From Allium sativum (lineage: Eukaryota > Streptophyta > Magnoliopsida > Asparagales > Amaryllidaceae): a DNA stretch of 64,000 bases. The position numbers and the translations under genes are program-made. The stretch is taken from positions 484,157,514-484,221,513 of the forward strand of contig CM060925.1 of the NCBI GenBank assembly GCA_030737875.1, written 5' to 3'. Positions 11,651 to 23,639 of this stretch are shown here, in pieces. The notes under the pieces were generated by a model. That model had not been told where the DNA came from. It saw only the letters and a program-made list of their open reading frames with translations, and ran no database searches. Numbering within the stretch: the first letter of the stretch is position 1; each line of letters opens with the position of its first letter.

Positions 11651-13959
11651 ATGCCATTGAGATGATCTGTTGAGTTGCTATTCTTATTGTTGGGTTGTTG
11701 TCATCTACTGTTGTGAGCATCATGATCTTGTACATGTGCTTGAATTTCCCTTATGCATGTATATGGTTATTCATGTTGTCATTTCTTGTTCGGTTGCACT
11801 TGTGCGTTCATGGATACCTATAGCATGCATGTGTTGTTGAGCTTCACCTGAACATATCATACTTGATATATTTGTCCCTTGATGTTTCAATGATTGACCT
11901 TATTGCTCCTGCACAAAATATATGTGCATGTACATACACATGTACGTGTATACATGTATTGTATATGTGCAGAATATATATATATATATATAAGCACTAG
12001 AGACATTGTCTACCTTGTGATATTTACAGTGAATCACCGTGAATGTCATAAGCTCTCTAGACATAGATGGATGAATATGCATATCAGACCAAGTCATGAA
12101 ATATGATGAGAAACATGTCAAAATTATAAGGAAAATTAATTATAAAATTAATTTATATCTGCTAGAATTTAAAATTATTTTGTTCCAGTTTACTATGTGT
12201 GTTTCTGTGATAGGTATGCAGATGACTGGACTGACTGTAAACCAGGCTGAAGACAGATGAGTGTAACTGTATATGAGTGAGTGACTGTATATGAGTTTGT
12301 ACAACAAAGTGAAATGTAACTGAGTCTGAAAATGAAATGCAACTGAGTGACTGAGTGAAACTGAGAGTTTGTAGTGATGAGTTGTGTATATGAAATTTAA
12401 TATGAAATGGAATGTATTGTATAACAGTTAGATGTACAAATAGTGGAGTTAGAAAAAAATATGTACTATTCAATTATTGAAATAAAATATTATATTTCAA
12501 TAAAATACTGTTTGAATATTTAAATTATTGAACAGTAGTATTCTATTCAAATATAAATATTTATTTCTATATGTGATGTAGTAGAATAGTACAATTGTAA
12601 ACACATTTATAATAATATATATTTTTGTAATCATCAAACAAAAACCATATAACTGTTATATACAACAGTTGAGATGCGTTGTTAAAGCTCGTTGGCATAA
12701 AATTGTGATTTCAGCATTGTTGATAGTTGTAGTTCGCTTAAACTTTGGAGCTCGGACTGGAATACGCCTTGGATGCCTAATTTCTTTTGATCCAAGAAAT
12801 TATATGTTAGTTGCTAATTCTCACTTACACCAGAGTACAAATGGTTAATTCTCGGAACAGAGTCGCTTATGCGCTCACGCGTTTGCACGTGATTTTGTGT
12901 GATGCGATTGGAGTGGTAAGCATAGAACATAACATATGTTGTAACTTATGATCGTACAAGTTTGTTTTCAAAGAGGGATTGAACTTAGATGCCAAGCTCT
13001 TATACTCAGATGGTTAAACACCTAGTGAGTAGATGAGTGGTCGATGAGTCAACCTTGAATTGACAATCGAGGTTTCGAAGACAAGTGAATACGACTATCA
13101 CTGAGTTTGAAGTCCAGAATCTCGATCCTGAATGCACGTTTGGAGAATGCCGATTCTGGGGAAGACTTTGCTTCTTCTCTTTTGTCCGGTGGAAGGAAAA
13201 TCAACTAAGCTATGGGAGATACAAAATATAATTTTTGTATCTCGGATTCTCGAGTTGTTTCTAGGTTTTCGGGAGAAGAAAAGAGGTATACGGAGGGTGA
13301 GATGGTTTCAGAGATTAACACTCAGGAGTATGGAGTGGTCGACTTCGTGAAAGTAAAATAGGATTTGAGGAAAAAATGCCTAGTATGTGGGGATATGAAA
13401 TTCAATTTCGTATCCTGGAAACTTAGCAAATTTCTCGGGATTTCAGGAGTTTGAAGTTGGATTGAGAAACATGAAAATTTCACAAGTATGTGGGGATACG
13501 AATTGGAATTTTGTACTTTGAAGGCTTTTCCAAATTCTCATTTTTTTTATTTCGAACTCGAGCTAGCAAATTTGAATCATTCTACGATGTTGTGTAATTG
13601 GATTGGGATTGAAATCACACGTATCATAGCCTAACGGCTCAACACTCGAAGAACGAACTTGTTTTAACTGGCAATTCAAATATTCGCGTAAGACTTAGAC
13701 ATATGGTTGAATCGTCAACTTCAAGATTCGATTTCTAACCCAATTAGGACGTAGTCGCATCTCGGCCTAAGAATTGAGCCGATGGTTGGTGAGGACGATG
13801 GTTTTATTCGTGGAAACTAAAGGTTGTCACTGCTTTCTAAAGCATTTGTTTGCGGGGAGTCTTAGTGTTGAGGGAATGTCCATAGTGACTTCCATGGTGC
13901 CGAGACTTTGATTTTGGACCATCCTATTTGATGGTGGATTTGCTCCCAAAAAGTCATTC
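11651..13959. other. non-coding, no identified feature
   Basis: The stretch is AT-rich. It holds a short TA run at 11973-11992 and a GAGTGACTGTATATGAGT-like low-complexity patch at about 12260-12370. The segment from 12700 to 13700 has GGGGATACGAATTGG-like words. I found no convincing coding frame, and ORFs of 60-103 codons (12162-12473 minus, 13132-13350 plus) show no known domain. It is probably eroded transposon sequence. Confidence 0.4.
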
Positions 13960-15620
13960 CGAGGGTCGAGATGGAGATGATAGTAGTGATAATGTAAGAA
14001 CTGGTAGACAATTGGTGCCTTTGGGCTTGCTTTCCATTGTGCCTCTGGTTGCACTTCCCGACGTGCCTCCGGTTGAATAAGGGTGGACGGAGCTGAGATG
14101 GGGGCTTAGGGCCATCACAACAATAATGTGGATGTGTTCGATGGAGATGAGGATTTATTTTGCACTTCCATTCTGTCTCTAATGAGGCAGATAAGGTTGC
14201 GGGTGGTTCACAAATCAGTTTCTCTAGTGACGACCTCGGTGACCAATGCATCGATGAAGACCGTCTCACGAAACTAGTGGAGGATTGGTGCCCTTGGTCA
14301 CACATTTGGATGTACCTCCAATTGTGCTTCCAGACGTACCTTTAACTGACTAGAAGGTGGCCGAAGCTCAAATGGAGGCATGAGGCCATGATGATAGTGA
14401 AGTAGAGGTGTTCAATGGAGTGGAGGGTTTGTCTCTCACTCTGATTCTGCCTTTGTTGAGGGATCCAAGGTTGGGACAGAATTCCAAATCAATTTATTCA
14501 ATGATGACCTCGATGACCACTACATCGACGGAGATGGTCGCCGAACTAGTGCCCATGGTCCCGCTTTCGTATGTACCCCCAATTGTGCTTCCCAACGTTC
14601 CACCAGCTGACTAGAGGGTGGTTGGAGCTCAGATGGAGGAATAAGGCCATGATGACAGGGAAGTGGAGGTGTTAGATAAAGAGGAGGGTTTGTCTCTCAC
14701 TCCCGTTCTTTCTCCAGTGAGGGAGACAAGGTTTTGAGAGAATTCCAAACCAGTTTCTCCGATGGAGACCTCGGTGACCATTGCATCAATACAGATGATC
14801 GAGGGAATGGTGCCCTCTAGATGTTTGGATGTACCTCTGATTGTGCCTCCCTACGTTCCCCTCAACGTATGGAAGATAGTTGGAGATAAGATGAAAGTGT
14901 GAGGAATGAAGACAGTGAAGTGGAGGTGTTCGATAGAGAGGAGGGTTCGTCTCTCACTCCCATTTTGCCTTCGATGAAGGAAGCAAAGTTGGGAGAGATT
15001 TCCAAACCAATTTCTTTGATGACGACCTCCATGACCACTGCGTTGATGGAGACTCTCACGATACTGATGGAGGACTGATGCCCTCGGGCACACTTTCGAG
15101 TGTACCTCTGATCACGCTTCCCGACATGCCCTCGAATGACTGAAGGGTGGTCAGGGATCAAATGGAGGCATGAGGCCATGACGACAACGTAGTGGAGGTA
15201 TTCGAGGGAGAGGACGGTTTGCCTCTCATCCGTTTTGTCTCTGGTGAGGGAGACAAGGTTGGGAGATAATTCCAAACCAATTTCTCTGATAACAACCTCG
15301 GAGACTAGTATGTGTTGCGATGGTCGTGGAACTGGTGAAGGACTGCTGCCTCCAGTCCTCCTTTTGGATGTACCTCCAATTGTGCTTCTCGACGCGCCCT
15401 TAGTCGATTGGAGGATGGTTGGAGCTTGGATGGAGGCATGAGGTCATGAATAAAATGAAGTGGATGTATTCGATAGAGAGGAGGGTTTGTCTCTCACTCT
15501 CGTTCAAATCTCAGATGTCAGAGACAACAAGGCTAGGAGATAATTCCAAACCAGTCTCTCGGATGACGACCATAGTGACCACTGTGTCGATGAGATGGTC
15601 ACGGGACTGGTAGAGGATTG
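13960..15620 (+). repeat. tandem array of about 265 bp units (left part)
   Basis: About six diverged head-to-tail units are visible. The landmark (G)TGTTCGATGGAGAGGAGGG recurs near 14136, 14408, 14668, 14926, 15198 and 15465, giving periods of 258-272 bp. Each unit has the same order of blocks: GTCTCTCACTC, GAGGGAGACAAGGTTGGGAGA, TTCCAAACCAGTTTCTC, GATGACGACCTCGGTGACCA, GTGCTTCCCGACGT and GGAGCTCAGATGGAGG. Plus-strand reading gives related peptide pieces (SLTP, VRETRLGDNSKP, VPPIVLPDVPP), interrupted by stops. The array continues at 19133 after a solo LTR. Function is unknown. It could be satellite DNA, an internal tandem repeat of a retrotransposon, or a decayed repetitive gene. Confidence 0.85.
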
Positions 15621-18600
15621 TGTAACAACCCGTAAAATGCGAGCCAGTTTGAAATTTTTATTTTGGCGATTTTAGCGAATTTTGAATATTTAAAATAGAT
15701 TATTTTAAATAATATCGACGAGAAATTTATTTTGAATATAAAACGATTTCGAAATGAATTGAAAATATAACGATTTCGAAATGAATTGAATTGAAAACGA
15801 ATTCAAATTGAATTGAAAGCGAATTGAAATGAATTCAAATTGAATTGAAATTTGAATTGAATAGAAATGAATTTTAAAATGAATTTATAAAGAGGAATTC
15901 AATTTTGATTTGAATTGAAATGGAAGTTGAAAAGGTTTTTGAAACGAATTCAAAACTATTTATATAATTCGTTTTAAATAGAAATCGACGAAGTATATAT
16001 TATATATATTATATATATAATATAATGGCCTGAATAGAACGCGCCGCGCCGCGGCAGTTCGTGAATTTCGACCATTTATTTCAAACGGACATTACGGGAG
16101 ATCCGACCGACGGATTCTCCTAAAACCGGAACCGTTGGGTTCGTATCGAAAAGAGCTTTCTAACGAATATTAGAAATTTGAAATCTAACGGTTGGATTTG
16201 GAATTATGTCCAAATCAAATTTGAAAAAGGTCGCTGTAAGTGCAGTTCGATAGCCGTTGATGGAAATCGACTGTACGGGCCTTGATAAAATTATTAAAAA
16301 TAGTAATAATTTGTGTAAAATCATAAGAAATGATTTGAGAAGAATTGGGATGAAAAACTCCATATTTGAAAAGATAAAAATAGATTTTTATCGAGATGAA
16401 CTAGTTTTGAACTAGAATTATAATTCTATTTATTTTTAAATAAATAAATTGAATTCGAAAAGGGTTTTAAAAATAACCAAAATTTCCAATGATTGCATTG
16501 GAGTGGATTTGAGTCGAAATTGTCTTCGGAATATTTCGATGTTGGAATTCGGGATTATACAGATGTTGTTATGGAAATTTGAAAGATGTAGATATTTATA
16601 TCGTTATTTCCAATACGACATTCGTTAATCGTAGAATTTGATATTGAATATAAGCCGATATATTTTCTATTCAGAGCCTTGTATTGAATATCGAATGTGT
16701 TTTGGGTTTGTCGTGAATGGTGTCTTCACTAACACTGTTCTTGAACCCAGTTGAGAAAAGATTAAATCTTTTTATTTAGATTTAATGAAGTGTACCAATT
16801 AAATAATATTTAATTGGAATTGAATTGATATTGATTTTTGGGTTTATCGTGAACAGTGTTTTAAATAACACTCGTTCTTTAACCCGATAATTAATGAATG
16901 TAATTTTGGGTTTATCGTGAACCGTGTTTTAAATGACACTGATTCTTTAACCCAGTTAACGATTAAAACTAAGTGGAGTTTTAATGAATCTTTAATTAGA
17001 TTGAAATAATCGAAATGGAGTATCACCAGTTTTGCTCCAGGCGATAGTTAAATCTTTAATTAGATTTGAGCGTGAAATGGTAATTGAATTTACCGATAAC
17101 ACCGTGGTGTTAGATATGAAGTATAACCAGTTTTACTTCATGGGATGAATAGGTTGGGATTGGGAAATTAAAACAAATGATTACTTCGGTAAGGTTCGCT
17201 AATCCCGACTAGTTTGAATTGATATTCAAAAATAGATTAAAGAATAAATTCAAGAAGTTTATCTTGGATAAAATTAATGGGAACCTTTCCCTATGAATGT
17301 GAAATTTAGGAACTAACTGTCGGTTAGCCAAGCAGAATGGTTTTCTGGGTATTGATCTGATGTTGGTTTCGGCCTTCGGGGTTAATATTTGGGGAATTAT
17401 TCTCTTGATTAATTTACGGTTAGTGACTAATGAATTGGAATGAGGCGTATGTTGTGTTTGTGTAACACTTATTTAAAATATACGCGAGTTATTCGGAAAG
17501 ACCGGGTTTATCCCATTCTGAATAACTGATACGACGATAAGTCGAAGATGAAGACGATGGTCGAAGACCGGAGGTCTTCACGTCGTTTGGGTGATAACTG
17601 ATGATCTTGATTGGGCAGTACACCCAAGAAGATGGAAACAGTTGGTGATCGTCCAGACGTACTTGGAGATTGATGGATATGCGGGGTACTAGGTGCCTCC
17701 GGTTTCGTTCAGACCCAGAACGGACTTGTAAATGGACTGTGTGTCTGACATTGGATTTTAGTCCGTGTGATTGATCTCTATTAAATATATATCTGTTTGG
17801 CGGCGGAGAATTTATTCTCTTGCTTAACGCCCTTCTCTGAGACGTACGAGCTCAGGGGTTATATATTGATGGATATCAAACGCATGGAGTGAATTGCCTG
17901 TGTGGCATGCCTAAGTGGCAATTGATCGAGGCTTCTGTTGAAAAGCAAAGTCTTGTGGTGATGATCAAAGCACGGTCTTTGTGGCGTAGCTTTGTGTAAC
18001 GTTTACCTCGTGTGTTTCACACCCGGTATGAACCAAAAACGGGAGACGGACCTCAGGGAGGACTTGCGTTTCTTTCTAGCTAGAAGTGGCGTCAGTGGTT
18101 TTACACGCCCTGACGAGTTTGACTTATGTGGTTGTTGCTGTTGCGAGGCGCCTCGGATTGATCGGTCGTTCTCGAACCGATGGAGTCATTTAGTTGGCTC
18201 ATTTACGCCCCAAAGGGCGGAGAGACGTAGTGTTCAGGCATAATAATCCACATCGGTGGACCGGCCCTGACGATCTAAAGGGTTGATGCGTTCTGATCCT
18301 GAGACATGGGCTAGATTGTCTCGAATCGGTTGAGGACTATCTTTTGCCTCGGTTCATAGATGGAAATCCAATTTCCAAATACGTGACATTTGCGGTTTTA
18401 ATTGTAAAACTAGTATGGCGACATGATATATGGTACCCATGCCGCCTATGATTGATACTTATGATTTGAAGTTGTTTTATACACTATGCACTTATAATAG
18501 TATCAAATGATTTGTTTTAAACGTATCAAGCATTCTTTGGCTGTTATAAGGGAAAACCCTATCCCCCGGCTTGCGTTGCATTGTGTGATAGGACCTGGGT

Positions 18601-19132
18601 CTTATAACAGCTTCATTTTCTCTTTATTTAGCATTAGGCTGTTTGTTTTATGCACTGGTATTCTTGGGAGGAAACCCGTTCCGTGTTATACGGCGTGGTC
18701 CCTTGATTTACCTCACTTGAAAATAAAGATTAATAACTGTTTTAGTTCTCACACCAGTCCCATGACTGACCTGGAGTTTATTGTTTTAACCTAAACTCTG
18801 GGTGCCCCTATTTTGACACGGGCAGCTAGTAGTTTTGGTTTTGTAGATTTATATTCACAGGATCCTGGTTTACAGCTGGAACGATATCCGGAAAGCTTTG
18901 TATCCGTATATCTACTTCTAGTTGTGTAGTGTATTATTTTCCGCTGCTATGTATTTAAATATAATTTAAATCTCTGATATTTCTGTGTAATATTTATTCA
19001 TACTCTGTATATTCTTGTAATCTGATGCATTGTTGTAATATACAGTGAAATGTTCTTTTATATGTGTTCTGTTGTGGCTTGTTCTCGAACTATCCGACGC
19101 TTTCCTTTACGGGGAAGTTGCGGGTCTTTACA
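15621..19132. mobile_element. solo LTR (3.5 kb) inserted in the tandem array
   Basis: The insert starts TGTAACAACCCG and ends CGGGTCTTTACA. It is flanked by a perfect 5 bp duplication, GATTG at 15616-15620 and 19133-19137. Removing it rejoins the 265 bp repeat unit. No primer-binding site, polypurine tract or pol sequence is present inside, so this is one LTR left after recombination between two. The TGTAACAACCCG end and 3512 bp length match Ty3/gypsy LTRs elsewhere in the window. ORFs inside (17992-18243, 18507-18794) lack domains and are not annotated. There is a GAATTGAA-rich low-complexity segment at about 15740-15900. Confidence 0.9.
16690..16965 (+). repeat. three diverged repeats within the solo LTR
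   Basis: TTGGGTTT(G/A)TCGTGAA followed by a GTGTTTTAAAT-ACACT core and TTTAACCC(A/G) occurs near 16690, 16838 and 16905. A second pair, GTATCACCAGTTTTGCTCC and GTATAACCAGTTTTACTTC, follows at about 17019 and 17120. Repeated motifs of this kind are common in long LTRs and may bind transcription factors. Confidence 0.65.
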
Positions 19133-19400
19133 GATTGGAGCTCCCGGTCCCGCTTTCGGATGTACCTTCGATTGTGCTTCTTGACGTTTCCCCAACTGAC
19201 TGGAGGGTGATCGGAGCTCAGATGGAGGTGTGCGGCCATGCCAACAAAGAAGTGGAGGTATTCAATGGAGGGGAGGGTTTGTCTCTTACTCCCGTTCTAG
19301 CCCCAGTGAGGGAGACAAGGTTGGGAGATAATTTCAAACTAGTTTCCCCAATGACAACCTCGGTGACCATTGCATCAATGGAAGTTGTCACTCTAAGTGC
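19133..19400 (+). repeat. tandem array (right part, one unit)
   Basis: This is the continuation of the 265 bp array to the right of the solo LTR. The unit has no internal stop in its plus-strand coding-like frame. Translation gives VPLSDVPSIVLL, TDWRVIGAQMEV, GLSLTPVLAPVRETRLGDN and MTTSVTIASMEVV. In the left-hand units the tryptophan codon is often TAG and the residue after QMEA is TGA. Similarity ends abruptly near 19400. Confidence 0.8.
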
Positions 19401-20249
19401 TTAAATACTTTTACACTTTCTGAATGTTGCACTCGGGTAGTATGACTTGGGATTGTACTTAGATTCAGGTTGTTCGAAACTACACTCTTGAGAGACTCGA
19501 GTCGTGCAAAATTCAACGAGACTGACTTCATTTTCAAGGTCCCCTTTCGGTTTCTAAACTTGAGGCGTTATAAAGTCGGGATAATGCCAATGGACTGCTT
19601 CCTAAGTGCCCCTGAGCATAGATAGGTCGAGCTAAGTCTATCAGACTTAGGGTGGTACCAACAGACCGCCGCCTGGGTACACCTGGGCATAGGTAGGTCA
19701 GGCTAAGCTAGTTGGGCTTATGGACTTGCCCCCAGTTTCGGGGGTATGTGGTTGGTGAGATCGTTCGATGGCAGTTGCAGTAATGTCATTCCCGGACAAA
19801 GGTTACATCAAAACTAACCATGTTAACAACTCGAGTAGTATATCAAAGTACATGCTTGGAATCAAACTATTCTCTTAAAATAAACAACGAGGTGTAACTC
19901 AAGCCAGATGAAGTGTTGCAACATCATTGATTCAAGCCACTTATTTATGCTAAAATCTTGCTGAAACGAAAAGGTTATCCTGGGGGATCTAGCCAATGAC
20001 CATCCTGGTTGAGTGAAATTCATGGTGAGCATTGGACGGCTCAGGAACTTTGGTCAGAGGATCTTACTTGTATTGCTCAAGACTCTGCTCAGAAACAAGC
20101 TCTTCAAGTGGGAAGAATTCGTCAAATGGAAGATTGTTGGAACTATCTCCATTGTTGTCATCTTGAGCAAATTTGCTAGGGGGATCAGAACCTGAATTGC
20201 CATTGTTTTAGGCTTCGTCTTAGTGTGGCTTGTGGGTTTGACCGGGTTG
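19401..20249. other. non-coding, with a short direct repeat
   Basis: No gene is seen. At about 19583-19720 a block with ATAATGCCAATGGACTGC and GCATAGATAGGTCGAGCTAAG is followed by a diverged copy with GGTACCAACAGACCGCC and GCATAGGTAGGTCAGGCTAAG. On the minus strand this lies downstream of the Tat-like gag relic and may belong to that element. Confidence 0.4.
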
Positions 20250-21545
20250 AGTAACTCGATTCATACGCGCTTCTTCTTGGATTTGGAACTAGTTGTCTTT
20301 CTCGTAGAAAGCTCCCAAAGTCTTTGATTTCTTTCGTTAAATCCACGCTCCGAATTCTGAATCGGGAAGTTTGCCCTTAGCGAGATGGACGAGTACGGTT
20401 CGAGGGAGAGGGTCCTCGAATTTTTCCAAGGAAGTACTGAATCTTTCAAGATAATTTTTGAGAGTCCCATTGGTGTCTTGGAAGATGTTAGATATAGCTA
20501 GGATGTCTTTGGTTCTGGTGACGTGCATCCTGAATTGTGCGATCAATCCTCTCGCAAGTTGGTCGAAAGTCGAGATAGTTCCAAGTGGGGGTCGAGAGAA
20601 CCACGAGAAGGCTACGCCTTCCAGAAAGATGGGGAATCACTTGCAATTCACGGAGTCAGTAGCGCATAATGAATCCATGTGCTATTCATAGCGATTTATA
20701 AAGTTTCTAGTATTAGAGTTCCTTGAGTAAACCGTGAGTTGTGGCATGTCAAAGCATCTTGGCCACTCAACATTCAGGATAGTTGGAGTAAAGGGGTACC
20801 ATCTCGTGTTGGTTTTCCAAATGTCTTTGACGTGCCCCCACGATTCTCTCATGATCCTGTGGACCATATCAGTGAGAATTGGAGGTTGGATCTCTGCTGG
20901 ATTCAAACGACCGTAACATGATTAAGAAGTGTGAAACCTAGGGTGTCTTCGCGGATGAATGTCTTTATCATTTGGTGAGTCTATAACCCCGATTATTTGA
21001 TTTCATGGAGGTTGGTTAGGATAAACTTGAACCTGGTTTGTTGCTAGAAGCGTAGGTGGCAAATCGTGTCTGCATAGTGAGGGCTTGAGCAGTAGCCCCT
21101 TGATCACGATTAGGCCCAAACTGGGAACAATCGAGCTGACGCATTCCCTCTCTAATGAAGATTCCAGCAGCACCATGGATGGTTCTCCTTTGGGGACTTT
21201 GGTTATTGTGGAGTTAATCGGAAATGGAACTCGAGGAGACATAGCTAGATGGAGGCTGAGTGCTCTTATTTGCTTGAAGGTGATGGATGTCTCATTGAGC
21301 ATTCTGCTGGAGTCGTTGAAGCAACTCCAGGTTATATTTAACTTAGTCGTCACGCAATCGTTGAGTTTCTTGTAATTTCCTTGTTGCCTCGAGAAATCGA
21401 GCCTGAGAAACTGGGGTCTCGAGGACAGGAGGTTGAGCCATATCAACAGTGGCTTAAGTAATGGAAAGTGGTTGTTGCTGGACTGGAACTTCTCGGTTAG
21501 CACCAGAGGATCCAGAGACGGTGGATTTCCCTTTCTTCACCATTG
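20250..21545 (-). pseudogene. Ty3/gypsy Tat/Ogre-type gag relic
   Basis: Read on the minus strand from 21545 the frame opens MVKKGKSTVSGSS. It continues with a Gln/Arg-rich coiled coil (VSQARFLEATRKLQETQRL), then PAEIQPPILTDMVHRIM at about 20900. The Retrotrans_gag core follows: GVAFSWFSRPPLGTISTFDQ and IAQFRMHVTRTKDILAISN, then GTLKNYLERFSTS near 20550-20420. This order is characteristic of Tat/Ogre Gags, which form the virus-like particle. Several stops and frame changes interrupt it. No protease or reverse transcriptase follows within 1 kb, so the element may be gag-only (TR-GAG-like) or truncated. Confidence 0.75.
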
Positions 21546-21702
21546 TCAACAAATCTTCTAGGTGGATTTAAATGAAACAGAGTAGCAGTTTGAGCTTATG
21601 GTTGAAGAGTGGTGGGAAAAGGTGATAACTCTCTTAAGTCTGAGCGAGGGTGTTAACCATAGGTGCGTTTCTCCCCCTATATGGTATGCCAAATTATTAA
21701 CA

Positions 21703-21719
21703 TCGAAAAGTGGGTGCCA
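21703..21719 (-). promoter_or_regulatory. primer-binding site of the Tat-like element
   Basis: The minus strand reads TGGCACCCACTTTTCG immediately after the LTR end (CTCGAGCA) and upstream of gag. It resembles the TGGCGCCCACCGTGGG-type site of plant Tat elements, with mutations. Its position between LTR and gag supports the element's minus orientation. Confidence 0.55.
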
Positions 21720-21720
21720 A

Positions 21721-23269
21721 TGCTCGAGATTTCCATGATAGTGAAAATAAATGTCTAGTAAGGAAACAAGCGAGCTGCGATGCGAATATGCAGGGGAAAC
21801 GCCGGGTAAACAATGACACAATATTTGTAGTGGTTCGGCTTGTCGAAGCATACGCCCACTCTGGAAGTTTAGCACTTTACTGACCGTCTTTTGAAATTAC
21901 AAAAGGAATCAGTATATCCTCGAACGTACAAGAGCTATAATGATTCCTAGTGCTAAAGCGAGTGTTCCTGACTGTTATGCTTAAAGCAGGAGGTAGTAGG
22001 CTTTACTTCACCATCCAAATGCTTAGAAGAGGAAGGAGGATCCTTCAAGAGTCTGTGAAACCAAATATACACAAGACGGGATCGAGAGGTTAAGAATTTC
22101 TCGTGAAGCTATCATGGACATAGTGGTAAGGAGATCCAATAATGGGTTTTATCCCTTCTTCCTGAAATGCAAACGCAGCCTAGAGTGGTCCAAGTGTCCA
22201 AGAAGGAGGTTCTTCGTCTTTCCGAAGTGATGGAGTGTGCTTGAGAGGTTGTAGGAAGCTTATCTTCTTCCTAAGGTGCCAAGAGAACAAGGAGCCAACC
22301 CCCTTCACACTGCAGGGTTGAGGGGTATTTATAGTGGAGGAGAGGCAGGTGAATCAGGTAGGAGTAGGTGGGCAATGGGGCCCCACACCCACATTGCATA
22401 CCCCGGGATCGGTATGACTCCCAAGATATGAACGACTCCAGGGGACTTATTCTTTTTTCTGTTTCTCCATTCATATCTTTTTGAAGCCTTCCATTTTCCG
22501 TCTTTGTATCCGATGGTCACTTCGCAACTTCGTATCCAGGGAGTTGGTTGCTTTAGAGTCTCTTACCCCTTTACTCTACAACTTTTCCTATCATGTGATA
22601 AATGAGTGGGATACAAAAGGACTTGACGAGCTAGGATACGAAAATCGGTAGGGAGCCAGGATTACAATATGAAGTGGAGTGGCCTCCGAGATATGAAATG
22701 ACGATGGCTTGCATATGGGATACGAATTTGACCAAAGTACGATAAGTACTGAACTCGGTAGTACGAAATGTGGTAAGGAGCTCTACATTGATCTAGGGTT
22801 TGCTTTGGAATACAAAGTGTAGGGAAGGAAGGAGGGATACTTATCGAGCTGGATACAAAATTGGAGTTGGGAGGAATATCGATCCGGAAAGGTTGAGAAG
22901 GATACAAATTTGGTGTTGGTCTATCTAGATATGAAAGGTGGGATGCATACCAGTCCAGGGATGGTATATTTTGGGGATACGATTTTGGGAACACGAAGAG
23001 CACTATGTCGATCTGAGGAGTTGCCTGGTGCACACGAAATAGTGAAATGGCTTCGGGGAGTTGTGAGGTAGGGATACAAGTTGATGATGAGGCCCAACGT
23101 CAAGCACGAAGTGTTTGGCTATATCTGAGAAGCTTGATCGAGCCGAGACAACTATTCTTGCAGGATTCCATCTGGGCTCGAATCTTAAGTGTTTTGGCAA
23201 TGCTTTTGGGCTATGGACCACGCGATGGGACGAGTCGTATGGGCTTCCAGTGGTTTTGTAGTCGGGCCA
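21721..23269 (-). repeat. 5' LTR of the Tat/Ogre-like element
   Basis: The LTR lies between the primer-binding site and an AT microsatellite. Its near edge (TG at 21721 on the plus strand) is well placed; the far edge, put at GTCGGGCCA near 23269, is a guess. TTTGTAGTGGTTCGGCTTG and CGCCCACTCTGG near 21829-21863 are words typical of Tat LTR ends. A minus-strand TATA box is at 22333-22326. The part from 22600 to 23070 is full of GGATACGAA/TTTGTATCC variants. ORFs in it have no domain support. Confidence 0.6.
22326..22333 (-). promoter_or_regulatory. LTR TATA box
   Basis: The minus strand reads CTATAAATACCCC, a near-ideal plant TATA box, about 600 bp from the gag-proximal LTR end. This supports minus-strand transcription from this LTR. 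Confidence 0.6.
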
Positions 23270-23280
23270 AAAGGTCGGTT

Positions 23281-23320
23281 AATATATATATATATATTGA
23301 AAATTATATATATATATATA
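23281..23320. repeat. TA microsatellite pair
   Basis: Two TA runs are separated by TTGAAAATT. They lie just outside the presumed LTR edge. Confidence 0.8.
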
Positions 23321-23484
23321 AGCAGCTACTATGACATAAAATTAGATACATAATTTTGAATCATTGTATTTGTTTGTCTTTATATGGAAAGTGAAATTCG
23401 AGGGAGATCTAGTTGTTGAGATTGCGTTTGTCTAAACTTATGTTGTCACTTTATGTATGTGGGTGTGTATATATTGGGGGTTAT

Positions 23485-23635
23485 TTGGCACCCCTTTTTC
23501 ATAGCTTCCCTTTTGCACTACAATAATAACCACTCTTTTATGTTTGAATAATATTTGAGTGGGAGAGAAAACTAGTGGAAGGATAGAGAAAGGAGAATGC
23601 ATGGCGAAAATTTGAAGAGCTAAAGGGGTGTGTCC
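23485..23635. mobile_element. small MITE-like element
   Basis: The left end, TTGGCACCCCTTTTTCATAGC, is an imperfect inverted copy of the right end, GCTAAAGGGGTGTGTCC. The core is about 150 bp with no coding capacity. The terminal GGCACCCC word resembles the ends of the MITEs at 25130-25868. The target duplication is unclear. It directly abuts the L1 fragment. Confidence 0.4.
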
Positions 23636-23639
23636 TATT

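Noticed and set aside
12162..12473. 103-codon minus-strand ORF
   Set aside because: It is low complexity (Ser, Thr, His, Phe) from GAGTGACTG-like repeats, with no domain and no supporting context.
17992..18794. Two ORFs (83 and 95 codons) in the solo LTR
   Set aside because: They lie wholly inside a non-coding LTR, have no recognisable domain, and lengths as expected by chance.
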